DNA from: Streptomyces davaonensis JCM 4913
Lineage (GTDB): Bacteria; Actinomycetota; Actinomycetes; Streptomycetales; Streptomycetaceae
Assembly: GCF_000349325.1 (NCBI RefSeq)
Contig: NC_020504.1
Location: 1,302,001-1,366,000 of the forward strand
Length of the DNA: 64,000 nt
Direction of reading: 5' to 3'
The position numbers were made by a program, and so were the translations under genes. Under the pieces are notes generated by a model. It was not told the origin of the DNA. It made no database searches and saw only the letters and a program-made list of their open reading frames with translations. Below, in pieces: positions 41,244-47,771 of this stretch. How positions within the stretch are numbered: position 1 is the first letter of the stretch; each line of letters opens with the position of its first letter.

Positions 41244-42272
41244 ATGAGCCAGACAAGACGGACGGCGGTGGCCCTCACCCTGGCCTGCGTCCTGACAGGA
41301 ACGGTCCAGCAGCCCGCCCACGCAGAGCCCGGGACGCCCTCGACCCTCCCCGAGGTACGCGCCGAACTCCGGCGCCTGTACCGCGACGCCGAACGCGCCA
41401 CGGAGAAGTACAACGCCGTCGACGAGAAAGTGACCCAGCAGGAGAAACGCGTCCGCACCCTCACCTCCCAAGTCAGGGCGGCCGAGCGGAAACTGGGCCG
41501 CCTCACCTCGCTGGCCGGGGCCGCGGCCCGCGCCCAGTACCGGTCCGGCGGCATGCCCGCCGAGGTGCAGTTCGTCCTGTCCAGCGACCCCGAAACCGCC
41601 CTGGACAACGCCTCTTTGACGCGCCGCGCCCAGCAGTCCACACAGGGCGTCCTGACCGCTTTGGCCGAGACCCGCGAGGACCTGAGCACCCGGAAGGACG
41701 ACGCTTCGGAGGAACTGGACGGCCTCAGGGCGAACCGTCGCTCCATGGCGGCCGAGCGCAGGACGATCGAGAAGAACATCGCCGCCGCCCGGAAGGTGGA
41801 GTCACGCCTGAAGGCGGAACAGCGCAGGAGACTGGCGGCACTTGAGGAGAAGGAGGCCGACGAGGCCCAGGCGGAGTGGGAGCGCTCGGGCATCCTCGAC
41901 CAGGTCGGCACCGAGGCGACCCCGGCCGGCCGCAGGGCCATCGCCTACGCCACCAAGCAGCTCGGCAAGCCCTACGTCTGGGGTGCCGAGGGCCCCGACT
42001 CCTTCGACTGCTCCGGCCTGACCTCCCAGGCCTGGCTGCACGCGGGCGTCACCATCCCCCGCACCTCCGAGGAACAGTGGCGGCAGCTCACCAGGATCCC
42101 CGTCGCGAGCATGCGCCCCGGCGACCTGATCATCTACTACGACGACGCCAGCCACGTGGCGATCTACATCGGCGACGGCGAGGTCATCCAGGCCCCGCGC
42201 CCCGGGCGATGGGTGTACGTGTCACCGGTGGCGTCGATGGAGATCCTGGGGGTGGTACGGCCGGACGCCTGA
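41244..42272 (+). CDS. secreted NlpC/P60 peptidoglycan hydrolase
   Basis: 342 residues from the ATG at 41244 (MSQTRRTAVAL), with AAGGGAG upstream. A signal peptide ends near PAHA (residue 27). Residues ~33-210 are a long coiled coil, as in RipA/PcsB-type hydrolases, and ~225-342 form the NlpC/P60 catalytic domain with Cys256 (DSFDCSGLTSQAW), His304 (SHVAIYIGD) and Gln316 (VIQAPRPG) as the third catalytic residue. It should cleave stem-peptide bonds in the wall. Under the same promoter type as the secretion genes, it is likely to help the apparatus or its cargo cross peptidoglycan. Confidence 0.9.
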   Translation: MSQTRRTAVALTLACVLTGTVQQPAHAEPGTPSTLPEVRAELRRLYRDAERATEKYNAVDEKVTQQEKRVRTLTSQVRAAERKLGRLTSLAGAAARAQYRSGGMPAEVQFVLSSDPETALDNASLTRRAQQSTQGVLTALAETREDLSTRKDDASEELDGLRANRRSMAAERRTIEKNIAAARKVESRLKAEQRRRLAALEEKEADEAQAEWERSGILDQVGTEATPAGRRAIAYATKQLGKPYVWGAEGPDSFDCSGLTSQAWLHAGVTIPRTSEEQWRQLTRIPVASMRPGDLIIYYDDASHVAIYIGDGEVIQAPRPGRWVYVSPVASMEILGVVRPDA

Positions 42273-42472
42273 CCCACCTCGGGCGCCGGTTCGAACCCCG
42301 GCGGCAACGGAAGGAGTCCGGCGGGCAGCGGCACCTGGGGAGGCCGCGGCGCCCGACCGGACTCCGGCGGCGGGTCCTGTCGTACGGTCGACCCGTCCGG
42401 GTCGGTCACCGACCGGCGCCGCGCCAGCAGCCCACGCGGAGGAAGCGGAACGGACTTCTGCGGTTCGGACAT
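42164..42472 (-). CDS. small proline-rich protein, antisense overlap with NlpC/P60 gene end
   Basis: 102 residues from the ATG at 42472, with GGAGG 7 bases upstream. Composition is Pro/Arg-rich and disordered (LPPRGLLARRRS, PPPESGRAPRPPQVPLPAGLLPLPPGFEPAPE). The last ~109 bases overlap the convergent NlpC/P60 gene. A good ribosome site, high third-position GC and a matching ECF-type promoter (P5) 69 bases upstream support a real gene despite the overlap. Function unknown; it may bind SH3-like or cell-wall components. Confidence 0.5.
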   Translation of the reverse strand: MSEPQKSVPLPPRGLLARRRSVTDPDGSTVRQDPPPESGRAPRPPQVPLPAGLLPLPPGFEPAPEVGQASGRTTPRISIDATGDTYTHRPGRGAWMTSPSPM

Positions 42473-42541
42473 GTGCTGACCTCCGGTACCTGTCCATTGC
42501 GGGGCATCGGCCGGGTCGCCCGACGACGCCGGTTCGACAGG

Positions 42542-42571
42542 CACAACGGCCTCGTACGAACGGCGGTTCAG
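42542..42571 (-). promoter_or_regulatory. ECF-type promoter P5
   Basis: On the minus strand CTGAACC (42565-42571), 16 bases, CGTTGTG (42542-42548). The -35 element overlaps the stop codon of the DUF4913 gene. Confidence 0.65.
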
Positions 42572-42954
42572 TCCTTCGGGTCCGAGGGCGGTGGTCCGAA
42601 GGGGTCCATCGCGTCGACGGGAGGAGTCTCCTTCGCGCGGTGGGCGCCGGGCTTGCAGCCGGCGAAGGGGCCGGCCGGGTCCCGCAGGCTCAGCATGACC
42701 GGGCCCAGACAGTCCCGGTGCCAGGAGGCGGGGCCGCTGCCCGGGGAGTCGGAGTCGGTCAGCTCCTCCCAGGCGAGCCACAGCCCGTGCAACTGGGCGA
42801 CCGCCTCCGGGTGTTCCCACCAGGCGGAACACCATGGGGCCGTGGAGCTGACCTCCCTGCCGTAGACCGGCAGCAGCACATGGTGGACCCACAGGGTCAG
42901 CTGGCGCAGCGTCCGCCCGTACTCCGGACCTTCCTGGTACAGGATGAACCTCAT
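42568..42954 (-). CDS. DUF4913 family protein A
   Basis: 128 residues from the ATG at 42954 (AAGGAG upstream). Family core: LTLWVHHVLLPVYGREV, APWCSAWWEHPEAVAQLHGLWLAWEEL, SWHRDCLGPVMLSLRDPAGPFAGCKPGAHR. It is roughly 70% identical to the DUF4913 protein at 46423, and both sit head-to-head with a large effector candidate, this one with the ADP-ribosyl-cyclase-like gene. DUF4913 proteins occur in actinobacterial plasmid and phage-like loci but have no proven function. Cargo chaperone, adaptor or immunity roles are possible; near identity of the two copies beside unrelated toxins favours a general adaptor. Confidence 0.8.
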   Translation of the reverse strand: MRFILYQEGPEYGRTLRQLTLWVHHVLLPVYGREVSSTAPWCSAWWEHPEAVAQLHGLWLAWEELTDSDSPGSGPASWHRDCLGPVMLSLRDPAGPFAGCKPGAHRAKETPPVDAMDPFGPPPSDPKD

Positions 42955-42999
42955 GGGTGCCTCTCCTTCATGTCCCTCAGGCGCGGCGGCTCTCGGCAG

Positions 43000-43030
43000 G
43001 ACAACGCCTGGGGTGCGACGCGCGGTTCAG
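43000..43030 (-). promoter_or_regulatory. ECF-type promoter P6
   Basis: On the minus strand CTGAACC (43024-43030), 17 bases, CGTTGTC (43000-43006), 45 bases from the DUF4913 A start. Confidence 0.7.
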
Positions 43031-43041
43031 GGGGTCCGGGG

Positions 43042-43072
43042 TTGAACCAGCCTCGGATCCAGAGCCGTTGGG
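43042..43072 (+). promoter_or_regulatory. ECF-type promoter P7
   Basis: TTGAACC (43042-43048), 17 bases, CGTTGGG (43066-43072), 32 bases before the start at 43105. Confidence 0.72.
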
Positions 43073-43104
43073 TCTCTCAACACCGTCGAACGGGAGGCCT
43101 CGGT

Positions 43105-44760
43105 ATGGCTGGCTTCAACCAGCAACAGTTCGACCGCGACAGAGCCGATCTCACCAGTAGCCTGCGCCGCTACAACCTGCACAAAGACGAAAGGTTCATG
43201 AGGAATCTCAACGCCTACCTCGACCAGCTCCAGGTCGAAGGAAGCTGGATCGCCGCGGGACACACGCCCAACGCGAATTGGGTGGGCCAGCAGCAAGTCA
43301 ACGATCTGATCGGTCAGTTCGATCGCAAACACGCTTTTCATGTACCGGCCGACTGGTGGCGCCAGCACCGGAACGACTCGGGATTCCGCGATGCGCGAGC
43401 GGCCAAGGCGGCGGAGGCTGCCGGCCACGGCTACCTGTGGTCCAAGACCGAACCGGGGCCCGCGGCGAAGCGAGCGGCGGCCGCGAAGGGACTGATTCTG
43501 GAGACGTCGGTCCCGGGCAAGCTGTTCGACGGCAAGAACTTCGGGTTCGAGCGATGGTCGGACTCGCCCACGATGGGCAAGCTCTGGGAGAACTTCTCCA
43601 CCCACTACGTCGACGGTCTGGACGGCCCGGTCAAGGCGGTGGTGCTGGACGGCATCGTCGACAACAGTGTGCTGACCCGCCTGGAGTGGCCGCGGCTGCT
43701 GGAGCGGATCGAGGCCGGTGACGTCCCTCCCCTGCGGGTCAACGTGATGAACATCGTCGGCGACCGGAACGATTCGCGTACCTGGACGCTCCAGACCGTG
43801 GCGGGTTTCGACGTGGGCTCGCAGCAGGCCTTCGACAACCTTCCACGCGCCGGGGGCGTGGACTTCTGGACCATGCAGGGCCGGTGGCACGACCGACAGC
43901 GGGCCGAGGCCGGCAACTCCTCGGACAGCGCTTCGAGCGGCTCTTCGGGCGAGTACACCCTGGAGAACTTCCACCAGGTCTTCGACCAGCCCAACACCAT
44001 AGTCGTCCTGTCGGACCCCACCGCGGACTCACCCCCTCGGCTCACGGCCAGTCCGGAGCAGCTCTCCAGGGTGGTGACCAACCAGCTCTCCAGGACGGCC
44101 TCCGGCGAGGCCCTGGCAGGGCGGCCCGGACAGAGCACGCCCGAGAGCGCCCGGTCGCAGTCGGGCGCGGATCTGCTGGCGCTCGCGACGCTCGACTACA
44201 AGCTGGACCAGCTGAAGACGGACCAGGACCGCCGAGGCAGCGACTCCAGCTCACCGGAGCGCTCCGCGTCGGCCGAGCAATCCCCGTACGCCATGCCCCC
44301 GTCGTCCGGGTACGACATGGCCCGGTCATCCGCGTACGACATGCCCCAGTCGTCGGCCTACGACATGTCCCAGCTGGCCACAGACCTGCCCGGGACTGCT
44401 CCCACGACATCCCAGGGCGGCTACTTCCCGGCCCACATCTCGGTGAGCAGTGTCCGGCAGGCACTGGCGGACCAGGCGTCGGCCGGCAACTACCCCGCCT
44501 CTCCGGTCAGCGGCACCCAGTCGTACAACCCTGGGCAGAGCCACGCCCAGCGGACCCCAAGCACGGGATCCTCGGATTACAGCGGCGGAGCCCCGTTGGA
44601 ACGGGTCGAACGTCGCCCCAGCGATCCACCCGCCGAGTCGTCGCGGCAGGGCGCGGATCCCGAGCGCCGTGAACACCGCGAACACCGGGGCAGGCAGCAC
44701 AAGGAGCCGCCCGCCTGGCTGAAGTGGGCGTCGGCGGGAGGGGCCAGGAAGAAGAGGTGA
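43105..44760 (+). CDS. putative effector with ADP-ribosyl cyclase (CD38-like) NAD-glycohydrolase domain
   Basis: 551 residues, GGGAGG before the ATG. Residues ~105-260 match the pattern of the ADP-ribosyl cyclase fold: LWSK (Trp112), GLILETSVPGKL (Glu133), KLWENFSTHYVDGLDGPVKAVVLDG (Trp161) and VLTRLEWPRL (Glu194). In human CD38 the active-site residues Trp125, Glu146, Trp189 and Glu226 occur in the same order and motifs, with the same 21-residue gap between the first two. Such enzymes destroy or cyclise NAD+. Residues ~1-100 are helical and the C-terminal ~270 residues are Ser/Arg-rich and disordered, with SSxYDM repeats at ~395-422. There is no signal peptide, as expected for a type IV-type substrate. 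Export is inferred from context. Confidence 0.6.
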   Translation: MAGFNQQQFDRDRADLTSSLRRYNLHKDERFMRNLNAYLDQLQVEGSWIAAGHTPNANWVGQQQVNDLIGQFDRKHAFHVPADWWRQHRNDSGFRDARAAKAAEAAGHGYLWSKTEPGPAAKRAAAAKGLILETSVPGKLFDGKNFGFERWSDSPTMGKLWENFSTHYVDGLDGPVKAVVLDGIVDNSVLTRLEWPRLLERIEAGDVPPLRVNVMNIVGDRNDSRTWTLQTVAGFDVGSQQAFDNLPRAGGVDFWTMQGRWHDRQRAEAGNSSDSASSGSSGEYTLENFHQVFDQPNTIVVLSDPTADSPPRLTASPEQLSRVVTNQLSRTASGEALAGRPGQSTPESARSQSGADLLALATLDYKLDQLKTDQDRRGSDSSSPERSASAEQSPYAMPPSSGYDMARSSAYDMPQSSAYDMSQLATDLPGTAPTTSQGGYFPAHISVSSVRQALADQASAGNYPASPVSGTQSYNPGQSHAQRTPSTGSSDYSGGAPLERVERRPSDPPAESSRQGADPERREHREHRGRQHKEPPAWLKWASAGGARKKR

Positions 44761-44773
44761 CGTTGCGTCAGTC

Positions 44774-44819
44774 GGGCCGCCGCCCCACCTCCGGCTGACG
44801 GAGGGCAGGGCGGCGGTCC
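44774..44819. terminator. bidirectional double-stem terminator between the two effector candidates
   Basis: Outer arms 44774-44785 and 44808-44819 (12 pairs, one G-T) enclose an inner CCTCCG/CGGAGG stem (44788-44793 with 44799-44804). It is placed between two convergent genes. Confidence 0.75.
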
Positions 44820-44832
44820 GGTTCCGGTTCCG

Positions 44833-46272
44833 CTACTTCATCGCCGGTCCTGTCGCCGATCGCTTCACCGGCGGCTTCGCCGGAGGGTTCGCGGCGGAGC
44901 CGGTGAGGCCCGGGCGCTCCGGGGACGGGGTTCGGGGCATGGTCAACCCGGCTACCTGCTGGCGGAGTTGGTCCACGTCCACGCTGCCGGTCGGGCTCGG
45001 GGTGCGTCGCGGTGAGTTGTCCGCCGATGTGGAGTAGCGCACTTCGTAGGGGAGGTGGGCGGGCTTGTTCAGGCCCTCCATGCCCAGCGCGGCGGCCTCG
45101 CGGACACCGTAGTTGCTGACCTGGACGAGGGTGACGTTCCGGTCCGCCGCGAGCCCCGTCACATCGCTCGGGTCGGCGGACGGCGCCGTTCGCCAGCTGT
45201 TCTGGTTGTCCTTGCCCAGGCTCAGTTGCGGCAGCACCCGAACGTTGCCGACCTGGAACGCCTGCATGGTGACGTCCTTCCAGGTCGCCTGGTCCACCTG
45301 GAGCATCGGCATGTCCTGCCGGGTCCCTCCGGGCGGCGTCGTGGGCGTGCCGTAGACGAGGTGGACGCCGTCGGCGAGAGCGCTGACGGCCATCCGGCCG
45401 ATGATGTCCCCGCGGCTCGGGTCCTGGGTGTTGTACTTGGCGCCCAGCAGGTTGTCGTCCGCGAGGTTGATGCTGTCGGGACGGAATCGCTGACTGTCGT
45501 CGTTCGGGCGGAAGCTGACGTTGCCCTTGCGCACTTCGTCCTGGGACATCTGGCCGAGATAGCCGATGTACTGGTTCGCGGCCGCCTGCGCCACCTCCTG
45601 CCCCCGCGTACCCGCCCGCGTGTACATGGCGAAGACATCGAGGTGGGGCATCATCTGAGGGTCGATCCCCGCTTCGCCATGGTGCGGTGTCATCGCCATG
45701 AAACTGGCGTTCAGCACATGCCGCATGTTGGCGTCCTCGCCGTGCGACAGGTCGACGACCTTCAGTTCGGCGGTGGAGAAGTCGACCGGCGCCGCCGCTT
45801 CCTGGGAGAACGCGCGGTCCTGCTGCACGGCGTCCCACTCGGTGTCCGTCATGTGGTGGTGGGACAGGTCGACGCTCAGGCCGGTCTCGGTGCCCCGCAG
45901 TGCGAACGTGGCCAGGTCCTTCGCGGCGATGTAACCCTGGTTGCCCATCTCCATGCTGAAGATGTCGTCGAGCGTCTTCTTGCCGTACTTCGGCGCGACG
46001 GCCGCAGCCAGCCGGTCCGTGTGATCACGGATGTGCAGTACGTCGACGCCGTGCTGTTGCGCCTCGTTCCGATAGCCGTCGAGGAGCCGCTCCACGTGCT
46101 GCCGTCCGGCCTCACCGGGCGGGCGCCGGGGCATCACCACCAGTTCCTTCGCCGAGTTCGGGAACCGCTGGCTCAGTGCCCGCAGTCCCGCCTTGGCGTT
46201 GTCGCTCATCTCCTCGCCGAACCAGATGAACTGCACCTTCTCCGGATCGGTGACCGGGTTCCGTTCGGGCAT
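44833..46272 (-). CDS. putative effector with TcdB/sugar-binding-region type glycosyltransferase domain
   Basis: 479 residues from the ATG at 46272 (GGAAGGGA upstream). The start VQFIWFGEEMSDNAKAGLRALSQRFP (residues 13-38) is the first strand-helix of Gly_transf_sug/TcdA-TcdB glycosyltransferases, whose hallmark is FIWFG. Residues 115-140 (IAAKDLATFALRGTETGLSVDLSHHH) align with the AASD...GG-YLDxD metal-binding segment, but DxD reads DLS, so activity or metal use may be altered. LNASFMAMTPHH (~188-199) fits the later acceptor loop. The tail after ~415 is Pro/Arg-rich and disordered. There is no signal peptide. It is convergent with the cyclase-like gene and divergent from DUF4913 B. Function as a secreted toxin is an inference. 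Confidence 0.5.
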   Translation of the reverse strand: MPERNPVTDPEKVQFIWFGEEMSDNAKAGLRALSQRFPNSAKELVVMPRRPPGEAGRQHVERLLDGYRNEAQQHGVDVLHIRDHTDRLAAAVAPKYGKKTLDDIFSMEMGNQGYIAAKDLATFALRGTETGLSVDLSHHHMTDTEWDAVQQDRAFSQEAAAPVDFSTAELKVVDLSHGEDANMRHVLNASFMAMTPHHGEAGIDPQMMPHLDVFAMYTRAGTRGQEVAQAAANQYIGYLGQMSQDEVRKGNVSFRPNDDSQRFRPDSINLADDNLLGAKYNTQDPSRGDIIGRMAVSALADGVHLVYGTPTTPPGGTRQDMPMLQVDQATWKDVTMQAFQVGNVRVLPQLSLGKDNQNSWRTAPSADPSDVTGLAADRNVTLVQVSNYGVREAAALGMEGLNKPAHLPYEVRYSTSADNSPRRTPSPTGSVDVDQLRQQVAGLTMPRTPSPERPGLTGSAANPPAKPPVKRSATGPAMK

Positions 46273-46315
46273 GCGCGTTCCCTTCCGCCGAGCGGCCGAG
46301 CGCCACCGGCTCCCG

Positions 46316-46346
46316 CACAACGGCCCGCGCACACCCGCTGGTTCAG
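46316..46346 (-). promoter_or_regulatory. ECF-type promoter P8
   Basis: On the minus strand CTGAACC (46340-46346), 17 bases, CGTTGTG (46316-46322), 43 bases before the start at 46272. Together with P9 its -35 region forms a perfect 12-base inverted repeat with a 7-base centre (46335-46365). Confidence 0.75.
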
Positions 46347-46351
46347 CACCG

Positions 46352-46382
46352 GTGAACCAGCGGGCACGTCGGGGACGTAGTA
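46352..46382 (+). promoter_or_regulatory. ECF-type promoter P9
   Basis: GTGAACC (46352-46358), 17 bases, CGTAGTA (46376-46382), 40 bases before the DUF4913 B start. The -10 element is the most divergent of the set. Confidence 0.6.
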
Positions 46383-46422
46383 CCGCCGACGACGACCTCG
46401 ACACGGAACCCGGAGTGCCTAC

Positions 46423-46824
46423 ATGACCCTCGCGCCGGAGCAGACCGAGCCGCAGCAGGACGACGGGCCCGCCTTCATCCTGTATCTGGAGGGCTCCGAG
46501 TACGACGACGGGCTGCATCGGCTGACCCTGTGGGTACGCCACCTGCTGCTGCCGGTGTACGGCAGGGAGGTCGGCTCCACCGCCCCCTGGTGCTCCAGCT
46601 GGTGGAAGCACCCGGAGGCCGTGGCGCAGCTGTACGGGCTGTGGATGGCCTGGCAGGAGCTGACCGGCCCCGGCTCCGGCGCCACCGGGCCCGCGACCTG
46701 GCACCGCGACCACCTCACCCACGTCATGGCCGCGCTGCGCGACCCGTCGGGCCCCTTCGTGGGCTGCAAGCCCGGCGCTCACCGGGCCAAGGAGGCGCCG
46801 GGGATGGACCCTTATCCGGGCTGA
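46423..46824 (+). CDS. DUF4913 family protein B
   Basis: 133 residues. It shares with protein A the blocks LTLWVRHLLLPVYGREV, TAPWCSSWWKHPEAVAQLYGLW, TWHRDHLTHVMAALRDPSGPFVGCKPGAHRAKE. The invariant Trp pairs and the Cys in GCKPG are kept in both. It is head-to-head with the glycosyltransferase-like effector gene and so mirrors the A-cyclase pair. The duplicated arrangement suggests that these small proteins serve their neighbours. Confidence 0.8.
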   Translation: MTLAPEQTEPQQDDGPAFILYLEGSEYDDGLHRLTLWVRHLLLPVYGREVGSTAPWCSSWWKHPEAVAQLYGLWMAWQELTGPGSGATGPATWHRDHLTHVMAALRDPSGPFVGCKPGAHRAKEAPGMDPYPG

Positions 46825-46837
46825 GGCGCCCAAGGCG

Positions 46838-46868
46838 TTGAACCGCTCGCCCAGGTCTGCCCGTTGTC
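46838..46868 (+). promoter_or_regulatory. ECF-type promoter P10
   Basis: TTGAACC (46838-46844), 17 bases, CGTTGTC (46862-46868), 39 bases before the GTG at 46908. Confidence 0.75.
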
Positions 46869-46907
46869 GCTCGTGTCAGCGCCGTCGACTCGCGGGAGAG
46901 GGGCACT

Positions 46908-47735
46908 GTGGCGGATGACAACTCGGCTTCCCGGACCAGGAACCGGTTGACCAAGGAGCGCCCCGAAGCCGCGCTGGCGCGGGACGTGGCAAGGGCCGAT
47001 CTGGCGATGCGGGAAGGGCGGCGCGTCAACGCGGAGCACCCCGCGCAGGCGGAGCGCTTCTGGGCGGAACTGGCGGACGAACTGCGCCGGTTGTGGGACC
47101 GCTTCACCGGCAAGCAGCAGTCAACGGAGCCCATGTCGACGGCGGCGCCGATGTCGACCGCCGCGCCCATGCCGAACGGCCCGGACCCGTCGTACGCCCT
47201 GACCGCGCCGTACACGCCACCGCCCGGGCCCCAGCAGCCGTCCGCCTCCGAAAACGCGGCGCACCAGGAGCGAGCACGCCTCGAAAGCCGGATCGACCGG
47301 ATGCCGCCGGACTCGCGCATGGCCTTCGAGGACGCGATGCTGCGCCTGGTCAGGAGCGACGACACCTTGAAGGCGGCTTTCGAGCGGTCCCCTCAGAGCA
47401 TTCCGACGGTCGCGAAGTACGCCGTCGCGGCGCACTATCGGGAGGCACTGCGGGACAAGCCCCAACCCACGCCCGAGGCGGCTATGGACGCCGCCCGGGA
47501 CCGGATCATGGCCAACGACGCCCGGCAGTTCGCGGCACTGCGGGAGCGGTGGGAGCGCCCGGCACGCTCATCGGACCGACCGCCCGACGCGCCCGCGCTG
47601 CTCGGCCGCGAGGGGCAGCTGCTCCTTCGGAATCAGGTCGCCACGGCGAGGCAGTCGGCCCGCGGTGCCGAGAACGTCGGGGCGTCCTCCCGGCCCCCCT
47701 CCCCCGCACCCAAGAAGCAGCCCCGAACGCGCTGA
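46908..47735 (+). CDS. soluble helical protein of the secretion locus, unknown
   Basis: 275 residues from a GTG start (GGGAGAGGGG upstream). Residues 1-65 are helical and charged (TRNRLTKERPEAALARDVARADLAMREGRRV). A linker holds a direct repeat MSTAAPMSTAAPM and proline runs, ~120-215 form a second helical block (RLESRIDRMPPDSRMAFEDAMLRLV, SIPTVAKYAVAAHYREAL), and a basic Pro/Lys/Arg tail ends the protein. There is no signal, membrane segment or catalytic motif. Two helical domains joined by a flexible linker, with basic disordered tails like those of the effector candidates, make it a possible third substrate or a chaperone. Confidence 0.55.
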   Translation: MADDNSASRTRNRLTKERPEAALARDVARADLAMREGRRVNAEHPAQAERFWAELADELRRLWDRFTGKQQSTEPMSTAAPMSTAAPMPNGPDPSYALTAPYTPPPGPQQPSASENAAHQERARLESRIDRMPPDSRMAFEDAMLRLVRSDDTLKAAFERSPQSIPTVAKYAVAAHYREALRDKPQPTPEAAMDAARDRIMANDARQFAALRERWERPARSSDRPPDAPALLGREGQLLLRNQVATARQSARGAENVGASSRPPSPAPKKQPRTR

Positions 47736-47771
47736 CGTACCGCAACCCACGAACCAGAGAGGCTCGTTCCC

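Noticed and set aside
42284..42306. TTCGAAC loop with six-base stem resembling a tRNA T-arm
   Set aside because: No anticodon arm, D-arm or acceptor stem lies upstream, which is hydrolase coding sequence. It is best read as a chance hairpin in the overlap of two genes.
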